Below, one piece after another: positions 1 through 8,064 of a DNA stretch of 64,000 bases. The translations under genes and the position numbers were made by a program. How positions within the stretch are numbered: the first letter of the stretch is position 1; every line of letters starts with the position of its first letter. Source of the DNA: Pelomonas sp. SE-A7. Lineage in GTDB: Bacteria > Pseudomonadota > Gammaproteobacteria > Burkholderiales > Burkholderiaceae_C. The stretch covers positions 558,001 to 622,000 of the forward strand of contig NZ_JAUASW010000001.1 of NCBI RefSeq assembly GCF_030345705.1, in the 5' to 3' direction. The notes under the pieces are model-generated. The model was not told where the DNA came from, searched no databases, and worked only from the letters and a program-made list of their open reading frames with translations.

Positions 1-1102
1 CGGCCTGGGCATGGCGGCGCGTGCTGGCATCCCGCTGGAAGACATGGAGTTCTGGCAGTTCCACCCGACCGGCGTGGCCGGTGCCGGCGTGCTGCTGACC
101 GAGGGCTGCCGTGGCGAGGGCGCCATCCTGCGCAACAGCAACGGCGAGCGCTTCATGGAGCGCTATGCCCCGACGCTGAAGGACCTGGCACCGCGCGACT
201 TCGTCTCGCGCTCGATGGATCAGGAGATCAAGGAAGGTCGCGGCTGCGGTCCCAACAAGGACTACGTGCTGCTCGACATGACTCACCTGGGCGCCGAGAC
301 CATCATGAAGCGCCTGCCTTCGGTGTTCGAGATCGGCCACAACTTCGCCAACGTCGACATCACCAAGGAACCGATCCCGGTCGTGCCGACCATCCACTAC
401 CAGATGGGCGGCATCCCGACCAACATCCATGGCCAGGTGGTGGTGCCGAACAACGGCAAGCACAACGACATCATCAACGGCCTCTATGCCGTGGGCGAAT
501 GCTCCTGCGTGTCGGTGCACGGCGCCAACCGCCTGGGCACGAACTCGCTGCTGGACCTGGTGGTGTTCGGCCGCGCGGCCGGCAACCACATCGTGGACTT
601 CAACCTGAAGACCAGGAGCCACAAGGACCTGCCCAAGGACGCCGCCGACCGCACGCTGGCCCGCCTGGCCGCGCTGGAAAGCCGCAGCAACGGCGAGTAC
701 GCGCAAGGCGTCGCCAACGACATCCGCTCGACCATGCAGAAGCATGCCGGCGTGTTCCGCACCCAGGCCGTGATGGACGAGGGTGTCAAGAACATCCTCG
801 AGGTGGCCGAGCGCGTGAAGGGCATTGGCCTGAAGGACAAGTCCAAGGTGTTCAACACCGAGCGCGTGGAAGCGCTGGAAGTCGAGAACCTGATCGAGGC
901 CGCCAAGGCCACGATGACCTCGGCTGCCGCCCGTCCGGAGTCGCGTGGCGCCCATGCCCACAACGACTATCCGAACCGCGACGACGCCAACTGGATGAAG
1001 CACACGCTGTGGTACTCCGAAGGCAACCGCCTCGACTACAAGCCGGTGAACCTGAAGCCGCTGACGGTGGAATCGGTGCCGCCCAAGGTCCGGACGTTCT
1101 AA
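1..1102 (+). CDS. sdhA: Succinate dehydrogenase flavoprotein subunit, C-terminal part (5' end outside window)
   Basis: This is the FAD-carrying catalytic subunit of respiratory complex II, which oxidises succinate to fumarate on the cytoplasmic face of the inner membrane. The reading frame is open to the left edge, so the N-terminal FAD-binding region is missing. The visible 367 codons carry the family segments WQFHPTGV, the RGEGAILRN stretch followed by GERFMERY, the HYQMGGI substrate-site segment, and the FAD/dicarboxylate segment ANRLGTNSLLDLVVFGR, followed by the helical C-terminal domain. The gene ends 13 bases before sdhB, with an AAAGGA ribosome site in between, so the two are co-transcribed. 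The identification is secure; only the true start is unknown. Confidence 0.98.
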   Translation, partial: GLGMAARAGIPLEDMEFWQFHPTGVAGAGVLLTEGCRGEGAILRNSNGERFMERYAPTLKDLAPRDFVSRSMDQEIKEGRGCGPNKDYVLLDMTHLGAETIMKRLPSVFEIGHNFANVDITKEPIPVVPTIHYQMGGIPTNIHGQVVVPNNGKHNDIINGLYAVGECSCVSVHGANRLGTNSLLDLVVFGRAAGNHIVDFNLKTRSHKDLPKDAADRTLARLAALESRSNGEYAQGVANDIRSTMQKHAGVFRTQAVMDEGVKNILEVAERVKGIGLKDKSKVFNTERVEALEVENLIEAAKATMTSAAARPESRGAHAHNDYPNRDDANWMKHTLWYSEGNRLDYKPVNLKPLTVESVPPKVRTF

Positions 1103-1115
1103 AGGATTGAACAGA

Positions 1116-1817
1116 ATGAAGCGCATTTTCCAGATCTACCGCTACGACCCGGACAAGGATGCCAAGCCCTACATGCAGACCATCGAGATCGAACTCGATG
1201 GCAACGAGCGCATGTTGCTGGACGCCTTGGTCAAGCTCAAGGCCGTCGACCCCACGCTGAGCTTCCGCCGCTCGTGCCGCGAAGGCGTCTGCGGTTCGGA
1301 TGCGATGAACATCAACGGCAAGAACGGCCTGGCCTGCCTGACGAACATGCGTTCGCTGCCGGGTACCGTGGTGCTGAAGCCGCTGCCGGGCCTGCCCGTC
1401 GTGCGCGACCTGATCGTCGACATGACGCAGTTCTTCAAGCAGTACCACTCGATCAAGCCCTACCTGGTCAACGACAACCCGCTGCCCGACAAGGAACGCC
1501 TGCAGTCGCCGGTGGAGCGCGAGGAGCTGGACGGCCTGTATGAGTGCATCCTGTGCGCCAGCTGCTCCACGAGCTGCCCGAGCTTCTGGTGGAACCCCGA
1601 CAAGTTCGTCGGACCGGCCGGCCTCTTGCAGGCCTACCGCTTCATCGCCGACAGCCGCGACGAAGCCACGGCCGAGCGCCTCGACAACCTCGAGGATCCG
1701 TACCGCCTGTTCCGCTGCCACACCATCATGAACTGCGTCGATGTCTGCCCCAAGGGTCTGAACCCGACCAAGGCCATCGGCAAGATCAAGGAACTGATGG
1801 TCCGCCGCGCGGTCTGA
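1116..1817 (+). CDS. sdhB: Succinate dehydrogenase iron-sulfur subunit
   Basis: This subunit passes electrons from the SdhA flavin through three Fe-S clusters to the quinone site. The 233-residue length is normal. The plant-ferredoxin-type [2Fe-2S] ligands lie in SCREGVCGSDAMN with the distal Cys in NGLAC. The two bacterial-ferredoxin-type motifs are CILCASCSTSCP and the CHTIMNC/VDVCPKG segment. I start it at the ATG at 1116, 9 bases after AAAGGA (1101-1106). An in-frame TTG at 1107 directly abuts that ribosome site and is less likely. It sits between sdhA and sdhE. Confidence 0.97.
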   Translation: MKRIFQIYRYDPDKDAKPYMQTIEIELDGNERMLLDALVKLKAVDPTLSFRRSCREGVCGSDAMNINGKNGLACLTNMRSLPGTVVLKPLPGLPVVRDLIVDMTQFFKQYHSIKPYLVNDNPLPDKERLQSPVEREELDGLYECILCASCSTSCPSFWWNPDKFVGPAGLLQAYRFIADSRDEATAERLDNLEDPYRLFRCHTIMNCVDVCPKGLNPTKAIGKIKELMVRRAV

Positions 1818-1837
1818 CCTTCAAGCAACAAGCCGTG

Positions 1838-2104
1838 ATGGAAACGCTGATCGACGAGAGGGCCTATTCCAAGCTGCGCTGGCGCTGCCGGCGCGGCCTG
1901 CTGGAGAACGACCTTTTCATCGAGCGGTTTTTCGCGGCCCACGAGAATGGCCTGAGCGAAGCCGAGGCCGACGGGCTGATGCAGCTGATGGACCTCTCGG
2001 ACAACGACCTGCTCGACCTGCTGCTGGCCCGCAAGGAGCCGCAGGACGACCTGGCCAATCCGCGAGTCCTGCATGTGCTGAGCCAGCTGCGCACCCCGAA
2101 GTGA
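1838..2104 (+). CDS. sdhE: FAD assembly factor SdhE (succinate dehydrogenase flavinylation)
   Basis: This small cytoplasmic protein helps attach FAD covalently to SdhA. The 88-residue product has the SdhE/YgfY signature: an RWRCRRGLLEND segment containing the conserved RGxxE, followed by an acidic, Leu-rich helical body (LMDLSDNDLLDLLLARKEP). It starts at ATG 1838, 20 bases after sdhB; a GTG one codon earlier (1835) is also possible. Its position right after sdhAB and before gltA is the usual proteobacterial arrangement. A longer open frame from 1544 exists only because the frame is open inside sdhB. Confidence 0.93.
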   Translation: METLIDERAYSKLRWRCRRGLLENDLFIERFFAAHENGLSEAEADGLMQLMDLSDNDLLDLLLARKEPQDDLANPRVLHVLSQLRTPK

Positions 2105-2138
2105 AGTCAAGAATCCCCCAGAGTCAGAAGGAACTCCC

Positions 2139-3449
2139 ATGACACCGTCCGACGTCAAAGCCACCCTGTCGTTCTCCGACGGCAGCCCCCAGATGGATCT
2201 GCCGATCTACAAGGGCACGGTCGGCCCGGATGTGATCGACATCCGCAAGCTGTATGCCCAGACCGGCAAGTTCACCTACGACCCGGGCTTCCTGTCGACG
2301 GCCTCGTGCAATTCGACCATCACCTACATCGATGGCGACAAGGGCGAGCTGCTGTACCGCGGGTACCCGATCGAGCAGCTGGCCGTGAACTGCGACTACC
2401 TCGAGACCTGCTACCTGCTGCTGTACGGAGAGCTGCCGAACGAGTCGCAGAAGGCCGACTTCGAGTACCGCGTGATGCACCACACGATGGTCAACGAGCA
2501 GATGCAGTTCTTCCTGCGCGGCTTCCGTCGTGACGCTCACCCGATGGCTGTGATGACCGGCCTGGTGGGTGCGATGTCCTCGTTCTATCACGACAGCACC
2601 GACATCAATAACCCCGAGCACCGCGAGATCTCGGCGATCCGACTGATCGCCAAGATGCCCACGCTGGTGTCCATGGCCTACAAGTACACCATCGGCCAGC
2701 CCTTCATCTATCCGAAGAACGACCTCAGCTACGCCGGCAACTTCATGCGCATGATGTTTGCCACGCCCTGCGAGGACTACAAGCCGAACGAGGTGTTGGT
2801 GCGGGCCATGGACCGCATCTTCACGCTGCACGCCGACCACGAGCAGAACGCATCGACCTCGACCGTGCGCCTGTGCGGCTCGTCGGGTACCAACCCGTTC
2901 GCGGCCATCGCCGCCGGCGTGGCCTGCCTGTGGGGACCGGCTCACGGCGGTGCCAACGAGGCTTGCCTGAACATGCTCAACGACATCCAGCAGATGGGTG
3001 GCGTGGCCAAGATCGGCGAGTTCATCAAGCAGGTCAAGGACAAGAACAGCAACGTCAAGCTGATGGGCTTCGGCCACCGGGTCTACAAGAACTACGACCC
3101 GCGCGCCAAGCTGATGCGCGAGACCTGCCACGAGGTGCTGAATGAGCTGGGCCTGCACGACGACCCGCTGTTCAAGCTGGCCATGGAACTGGAAAAGATC
3201 GCGCTGGAAGACGAGTACTTCGTCGCCCGCAAGCTCTACCCGAACGTGGACTTCTATTCGGGCATCGTGCAACGCGCCATCGGCATCCCGGTGCCGCTGT
3301 TCACCGCCATCTTCGCCCTGGCCCGCACGGTCGGCTGGATCGCCCAGCTGAACGAGATGATCGGCGACCCGGAATACAAGATCGGCCGTCCGCGCCAGCT
3401 GTTCGTCGGCGCTACCAGCCGCAATGTGAAGCCTATCGGCCAACGCTGA
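2139..3449 (+). CDS. gltA: Citrate synthase (type II, hexameric)
   Basis: The enzyme condenses oxaloacetate and acetyl-CoA to citrate, the entry step of the TCA cycle. At 436 residues it has the length of the Gram-negative hexameric type. Visible signatures include the YRGYPIEQLA segment near the N-terminus, the catalytic His region around WGPAHGGANE, and the classic GFGHRVYKNYDPRAK motif with an active-site His. A GAAGGA ribosome site lies just before the ATG at 2139. It follows sdhE by 34 bases and is closed by a strong hairpin terminator, so it is probably the last gene of the sdh-gltA operon. Confidence 0.98.
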   Translation: MTPSDVKATLSFSDGSPQMDLPIYKGTVGPDVIDIRKLYAQTGKFTYDPGFLSTASCNSTITYIDGDKGELLYRGYPIEQLAVNCDYLETCYLLLYGELPNESQKADFEYRVMHHTMVNEQMQFFLRGFRRDAHPMAVMTGLVGAMSSFYHDSTDINNPEHREISAIRLIAKMPTLVSMAYKYTIGQPFIYPKNDLSYAGNFMRMMFATPCEDYKPNEVLVRAMDRIFTLHADHEQNASTSTVRLCGSSGTNPFAAIAAGVACLWGPAHGGANEACLNMLNDIQQMGGVAKIGEFIKQVKDKNSNVKLMGFGHRVYKNYDPRAKLMRETCHEVLNELGLHDDPLFKLAMELEKIALEDEYFVARKLYPNVDFYSGIVQRAIGIPVPLFTAIFALARTVGWIAQLNEMIGDPEYKIGRPRQLFVGATSRNVKPIGQR

Positions 3450-3470
3450 TACGACGACCCGCAACCGCGC

Positions 3471-3508
3471 AAAGCCCTCGGTGCCTAGGCCCCGGGGGCT
3501 TTGTCTTT
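3471..3508 (+). terminator. Rho-independent terminator after gltA
   Basis: An 11-bp stem forms between AAAGCCCTCGG (3471-3481) and CCGGGGGCTTT (3492-3502), with one G-T wobble and a 10-base loop. It is followed by a T-rich tail (GTCTTTT). It lies 21 bases after the gltA stop codon. Confidence 0.8.
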
Positions 3509-3560
3509 TGCGCCTGCGGCGCCAGCCGAATGGCCGTGCCGCGCCGGGTTTGCGCAAAGC

Positions 3561-3608
3561 TGCCGATGGCCGGATTCATGCGCTATGCTTGCGGCCGCCA
3601 AACGTTTG
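3561..3608 (+). promoter_or_regulatory. Putative promoter with LacI-family operator
   Basis: The perfect palindrome CAAACGTTTG at 3599-3608 has the central CG and flanking A/T pattern of LacI/GalR-family operators. It sits 72 bases upstream of the LacI-type gene. A possible sigma-70 promoter lies just in front: -10 TATGCT (3584-3589), with a weak -35 TGCCGA (3561-3566) at 17-bp spacing. The operator would then cover the transcription start, which fits autorepression of the operon. The palindrome is seen directly; the promoter and regulation are inference. Confidence 0.5.
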
Positions 3609-3680
3609 CAGTCCCATGGCCATCCGCCTGCCGAACCACCGGCCGGGCGTTCCAGCGATACAGCTTCAAGCGAATCCTCC

Positions 3681-4706
3681 GTGAGCACCATCAAAGACGT
3701 CGCGGCCCTGGCCGGCGTGTCCTTCACCACCGTCTCCCATGTCCTGAACGAGACGCGGCCGGTCAGCGCCGATGCGCGGCGACGCGTGCTGGCGGCGGTG
3801 GAGGAGATCGGCTACCTGCCCAGCGCCGTGGCGCGCTCGCTGCGCAAGAGCGAGACCAAGATCGTCGGCGTCTTGATCCCCAACGTGGTCAACCCTTTCT
3901 TCGCCGAGCTGGTCTGCGGCGTCGAGGACTGCTGCCGCTCGGCCGGCTACTCGGTCTTCCTCTGCAATTCCGACAACGACCCGCGCCGCCAGCAGCAATA
4001 CATGCGCACCTTGCTGGAGAAGCGGGTCGACGGCCTGCTGCTCTCGTCGGCCGGCGACGCGGCGGCCCTGGCCCGCATTTTCAAGCTGGCCACGGTGCCG
4101 GCCGTGACCGTGGACCGCCTGGTGCCCGGCGCCAATGCCGACCGGGTCTCGGTCCACAACCAGGAAGGTGCCTACCAGGCGGTGCGCCACCTGCTGGACC
4201 TGGGCCACCGACGCATCGGCTGCGTCAGCGGCCCGGGCGAATTCGAGGTGGCCCGCGAGCGGGTCGAAGGCTGGCGCCGCGCGCTGGCCGAGCGCGGCAT
4301 CGAGCCGGAGGCCGACTGGCTGATCGAAAGCGACTTCAGCAACACCGGCGGCTACGAGGCCGCGCGCCAGCTGCTGCGCGGCTCGGCGGCGCTGACGGCG
4401 ATCTTCGCCAGCAACGACATGATGGCCATTGGCGCGCTGCGCGCCGCGGCCGAAAGCGGACTCAAACTGCCCGAGCAGATGTCGGTGGTCGGTTTTGACG
4501 ATGTGGAGCTCAGCGCCTTCGTCTACCCGGCGCTGACCACGGTGGGCGTGTCGATCAAGGAGCTGGGCCGCGAAGCCGGCAAGGTGCTGATCGACCGCAT
4601 TGAAAACCCCGGTGCGCCGCTCAAGGACGTGCTGCTGACCCCGCGCCTGGTGGTGCGGGAGAGCAGCTCGGCGCCGCGCCTGATCGCGAGGCCGGTGAGC
4701 CCATGA
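3681..4706 (+). CDS. LacI/GalR-family transcriptional regulator of the ribose/nucleoside operon
   Basis: The 341-residue repressor has the N-terminal LacI helix-turn-helix and hinge (STIKDVAALAGVSFTTVSHVLNETRPVS truncated here to its first and last parts: STIKDVAALAGVS and VSHVLNETRPVS). A periplasmic-binding-protein-like effector domain follows, starting near VGVLIPNVVNPFFAEL. I start it at the GTG at 3681, because LacI proteins begin directly before this motif and nothing in the upstream in-frame extension resembles protein. The next gene, ribokinase, starts 4 bases inside its end, so the effector is probably ribose or a related sugar. This makes it RbsR-like, but the ligand cannot be read from sequence. 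Confidence 0.92.
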   Translation: MSTIKDVAALAGVSFTTVSHVLNETRPVSADARRRVLAAVEEIGYLPSAVARSLRKSETKIVGVLIPNVVNPFFAELVCGVEDCCRSAGYSVFLCNSDNDPRRQQQYMRTLLEKRVDGLLLSSAGDAAALARIFKLATVPAVTVDRLVPGANADRVSVHNQEGAYQAVRHLLDLGHRRIGCVSGPGEFEVARERVEGWRRALAERGIEPEADWLIESDFSNTGGYEAARQLLRGSAALTAIFASNDMMAIGALRAAAESGLKLPEQMSVVGFDDVELSAFVYPALTTVGVSIKELGREAGKVLIDRIENPGAPLKDVLLTPRLVVRESSSAPRLIARPVSP

Positions 4707-5605
4707 AACTGAGCAGCAAGCCCGCCGTCGTCGTCGTCGGCAGCCTCAACATGGACATGGTGGCGCATTCGCGCCGCTTGCCAGCCCCGGGCGAGACCCT
4801 GGTCGGCCATGACTTCGTGATGGCCCCGGGCGGCAAGGGCGGCAATCAGGCCGTGGCCGCCGCGCGCCTCGGCGCCTCGGTGGCTTTCGTGTCCCACGTC
4901 GGCACCCGCCAGCATGGCGAGGCCCTGCTGCAGGCACTGCGCGACGAGGGCATAAATACCAGCGGCTGCGCCGTCGATCCGCTGGCCCTGCCGGGCATCG
5001 CGGTCATCATGGTGGCCAGCGAGGGCGGCGAGAACTCCATCGTCTATGTGCCGGGCAGCAATGCGCTCTTGAACGCGGCCGACGTGCAGGCCAGTGCCCA
5101 GCTCTTGCAGTCGGCCCGCGTGGTCGTGGCCCAGCTGGAAGTGCCTATGCCGGCGATTGCCGAAGCCTTCGCCCTGGCCCGTGCGGCCGGCGTGACCACG
5201 GTGCTGAACGCGGCGCCCGCGCTCGCCGTCGATGCCGGGCTGCTGGCGCTGAGCGACTGGCTGGTGGTCAACGAGACCGAGGCCAGGCAGATGAGCGGCA
5301 AGGCAGACGCAGCCGAAGCGGCCAAGGCCTTGCTGCAGCGCGGCCCGCGAGCCGTGCTGGTGACCCTAGGATCGCAAGGCGCGCTGCTGGTCGATGCCAG
5401 CGGCGAGCATCGTGTCGCGGCCCAGGCCGTGAAAGCCATAGACACCGTGGGTGCCGGCGACACCTTTGTCGGCGGGCTGGCCACCGGCCTGGCCGAAGGC
5501 ATGTCGCCCCTCGATGCAGTGCGCCTGGGCCAGGCGGCGGCGGCCATTGCCGTCAGTCGCAGCGGCGTGCAGTCGGCCATGCCGCGCCGCGCCGAGATCC
5601 GCTGA
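4703..5605 (+). CDS. rbsK: Ribokinase (PfkB family)
   Basis: The enzyme phosphorylates ribose to ribose 5-phosphate with ATP. The 300-residue PfkB-family protein has the N-terminal substrate motif GSLNMDM, the glycine-rich GGKGGNQAVAAARLGA segment typical of ribokinases (about residues 43-58), and the C-terminal ATP/anion-hole motif DTVGAGDTF with the catalytic base Asp near residue 253. Its ATG overlaps the regulator's last codons (ATGA), indicating translational coupling. The next gene is a nucleoside hydrolase that would release ribose, so the pair makes a coherent salvage route. Confidence 0.93.
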   Translation: MKLSSKPAVVVVGSLNMDMVAHSRRLPAPGETLVGHDFVMAPGGKGGNQAVAAARLGASVAFVSHVGTRQHGEALLQALRDEGINTSGCAVDPLALPGIAVIMVASEGGENSIVYVPGSNALLNAADVQASAQLLQSARVVVAQLEVPMPAIAEAFALARAAGVTTVLNAAPALAVDAGLLALSDWLVVNETEARQMSGKADAAEAAKALLQRGPRAVLVTLGSQGALLVDASGEHRVAAQAVKAIDTVGAGDTFVGGLATGLAEGMSPLDAVRLGQAAAAIAVSRSGVQSAMPRRAEIR

Positions 5606-5620
5606 GGAGGGCTGTCAGGC

Positions 5621-6592
5621 ATGAGCGAAGCCGTCCAGCACCAGGTTATCTTCGACACCGACCCGGGCATCGACGATGCGATGGCCCTGTTCCTGCTCGC
5701 CCGCCATCCGTCGGTGCGGATGAGGGCGATCACGGCCGCCTTCGGCAATGCCGCCATCGAGACGACGGCGCGCAATGCCCTGGCTCTGGCCGGCTACTAC
5801 GGTCTCGATGTGCCGGTGGCCGCGGGCGCCGCCGGTCCCTTGCAGGCGGTGGCCCAGCGCGATTTTCCGGCCCACGTGCATGGCGAAGATGCGCTCGGCG
5901 GCATGTACGCCAGGCTGCCGCGCACGCAGCGCTTTCTCGATTCGCGGCCGGCCCATGAGCTGATCTGCGACCTGGTCAATGCCGAGCCGGGGCAGATCAC
6001 CCTGGTCGCGGTCGGCCCCATGACCAATCTGGCCCTGGCCCTGCGCCACGACCCCGGCATCGCCGCCAAGGTCAGGCAAGTGGTGGTGATGGCCGGCGCT
6101 TTCGGCACGCATGGCCATGGCGGCAATGTCAGCCCGGTGGCCGAGGCCAATGTGATCAACGACCCCGAGGCGGCCGACCTGGTGTTCACCGCCGCCTGGC
6201 CGGTGGTCATCATCGGCCTGGACGTGACCCAGGAAGTGGTGATGAAGAACGCCTTCCTCGCCACGCTGCGCGGCAAGGGCCAGGGCGTGGGCGACTTCCT
6301 GTGGGAAGCGACCCGCCACTACCAGGACTTCTACGACGAGCGCGATGGCATCGACGGCATCTACTCGCACGACGCCAGCGCCGCGGCCTACGTGATAGCC
6401 CCGTCGCTGTTCAAGCTGCGCAGCGGGCCGGTGCGGGTGGTGCAGCAGGGCATTGCCATTGGCCAGACCATCCAGGACCATGGCCGGGTCAATCCGGGCC
6501 AGACGCCCTGGAGCGGCTGCCCGCGCCAGCATGCCTGCATAGGCGTGGACGCCGACGGCGTGCGGCGCCTGTTCGCCGCGGCCTTCGATTGA
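5621..6592 (+). CDS. Inosine/uridine-preferring nucleoside hydrolase
   Basis: It cleaves the N-glycosidic bond of nucleosides to give a base and ribose. The 323-residue protein starts with the calcium-binding DTDPGIDDA motif (residues 12-20). It contains VGPMTNLALAL, the conserved MAGAF segment and EANVINDPEAA, and ends with the active-site region around YSHDASAAAY. It lies 15 bases after ribokinase and after a GGAGGG ribosome site. The product ribose would be the substrate of its neighbour. Which nucleosides it prefers cannot be told. Confidence 0.92.
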   Translation: MSEAVQHQVIFDTDPGIDDAMALFLLARHPSVRMRAITAAFGNAAIETTARNALALAGYYGLDVPVAAGAAGPLQAVAQRDFPAHVHGEDALGGMYARLPRTQRFLDSRPAHELICDLVNAEPGQITLVAVGPMTNLALALRHDPGIAAKVRQVVVMAGAFGTHGHGGNVSPVAEANVINDPEAADLVFTAAWPVVIIGLDVTQEVVMKNAFLATLRGKGQGVGDFLWEATRHYQDFYDERDGIDGIYSHDASAAAYVIAPSLFKLRSGPVRVVQQGIAIGQTIQDHGRVNPGQTPWSGCPRQHACIGVDADGVRRLFAAAFD

Positions 6593-6630
6593 AGAACATA
6601 GCGAACACAAGCATCAAGGACAGACAGACC

Positions 6631-7944
6631 ATGAGCATCACCCTCCTGAACGCCGGCTGGATCATTCCCATGGCCGCCGGCACCGGCACCCTGGCCCAGC
6701 ACACGCTGGTGATGGACGGCGAACGCATCGCGGCCCTGCTGCCCTGGGACCAGGCCGCGGCCCTGTATCCCGATGCAGACCGCGTCGAGCTGCGCGAGCA
6801 TGTGCTGATTCCCGGCCTGATCAATGCCCACACCCACTCGGCCATGTCGCTGCTGCGCGGCGTGGCCGACGACGTGCCGCTGATGGACTGGCTGCAGAAC
6901 CACATCTGGCCGCTGGAGAAGAAATGGGTAAGCGAGGACTGGGTCTACCAGGGCTCGATGCTGTCGGCGGCCGAGGCGCTGCGCGGCGGCGTGACCTACC
7001 TCAACGACATGTACTTCTTCCCCACCGCCATGGCTCGCGCCGCGGTGGACAGCGGCATCCGCTCGGGCGTGTCCATCAATGTGATCGACTTTCCGACCGG
7101 CTATGCCTCGGGTCCGGACGACTACATCGCCAAGGGCCTGGCCGCCTACGAGCAGTTCAAGGGCGAGAAGCTGCTGGACTGGACCTCGGCGCCGCATGCG
7201 CCCTACACGGTGTCGGACGAGACCTTCGTCAAGCTGCGCAAGCTGGCTGAAGCGCATGACCTGCAGATGCACTGCCACATCCACGAGACCCAGTTCGAGG
7301 TGGACGAGAGCGTCAAGCAGCACGGCATGCGGCCGCTGGCGCGGCTGCACAAGCTGGGCCTGATGAACGAGCGCATGATCGCCGTCCACATGGTCCACCT
7401 GAACGAGGAAGAGATCGCGCTGATGGCGCGTGAGAAGGTGCACCTGGTCCACAACCCGAACTCCAACCTCAAGCTGGCCTCGGGCATACAGCCGCTGACC
7501 GCGCTGGAAGCGGCCGGCGTCAACACCATCCTGGGCACCGACGGTGCGGCCTCGAACAACCGCCAGGACATGTTCGGCGAGATCCGTGCCGCGGCCCTGC
7601 TGGCCAAGGGCGTCACCCAGAACGCCACCACGGTCTCGGCCCGCACGGCACTGGAAATGGCCACCATCCGCGCCGCCAAGGCCATGGGCCGCGGCGACGA
7701 GCTGGGTTCGCTGGAAGTGGGCAAGCAGGCCGACGTGGTGGCCGTGTCGCTGGCCGCGCTGGAATGCCGGCCGGTCTACAACCCCGAGGCCCAGCTGGTC
7801 TACGTGGCCGGCCGCGAGCATGTGTCCGACGTCTGGGTGGCCGGCCGCCAGCTGCTGAAGCACCGTGAGCTGACCAGCATCGACCAGGGCGCCTTGCTGG
7901 CTCGCTGCGAAGACATCGTGGCCGCGATGAAGGCCTCGGTCTGA
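6631..7944 (+). CDS. TRZ/ATZ-family amidohydrolase (nucleoside/nucleobase deaminase-like)
   Basis: This is a metal-dependent hydrolase of the AtzA/TrzA/MTA-SAH deaminase group, 437 residues long. Metal ligands are visible in PGLINAHTHS (His67, His69), the HCHIHET segment, the HMVHL segment and GTDGAASNN. The ATG at 6631 has an AAGGA ribosome site (6616-6620); an open frame extends further upstream but lies inside the nucleoside hydrolase gene. In this operon a purine nucleoside or base deaminase is the natural guess. The family also includes 5'-methylthioadenosine and guanine deaminases, so the substrate is open. Confidence 0.87.
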   Translation: MSITLLNAGWIIPMAAGTGTLAQHTLVMDGERIAALLPWDQAAALYPDADRVELREHVLIPGLINAHTHSAMSLLRGVADDVPLMDWLQNHIWPLEKKWVSEDWVYQGSMLSAAEALRGGVTYLNDMYFFPTAMARAAVDSGIRSGVSINVIDFPTGYASGPDDYIAKGLAAYEQFKGEKLLDWTSAPHAPYTVSDETFVKLRKLAEAHDLQMHCHIHETQFEVDESVKQHGMRPLARLHKLGLMNERMIAVHMVHLNEEEIALMAREKVHLVHNPNSNLKLASGIQPLTALEAAGVNTILGTDGAASNNRQDMFGEIRAAALLAKGVTQNATTVSARTALEMATIRAAKAMGRGDELGSLEVGKQADVVAVSLAALECRPVYNPEAQLVYVAGREHVSDVWVAGRQLLKHRELTSIDQGALLARCEDIVAAMKASV

Positions 7945-8003
7945 GTTTGTTTACGCCCCGGTGAAACTTGCCCGGCCTGGCCGGAGCTAGGGGTTTCCCT
8001 CGG

Positions 8004-8009
8004 TAGAAT
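8004..8009 (+). promoter_or_regulatory. Possible -10 element upstream of purL
   Basis: TAGAAT (one mismatch to TATAAT) lies 56 bases before the purL start in the 120-base gap after the amidohydrolase gene. No convincing -35 hexamer is found at 16-18 bases upstream, so this is only suggestive. Confidence 0.25.
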
Positions 8010-8064
8010 CCCGCGTTTCTAGAAAGCCTGCCCGACCCGGGCAGCGCAGCGATCGCGGGACTTC

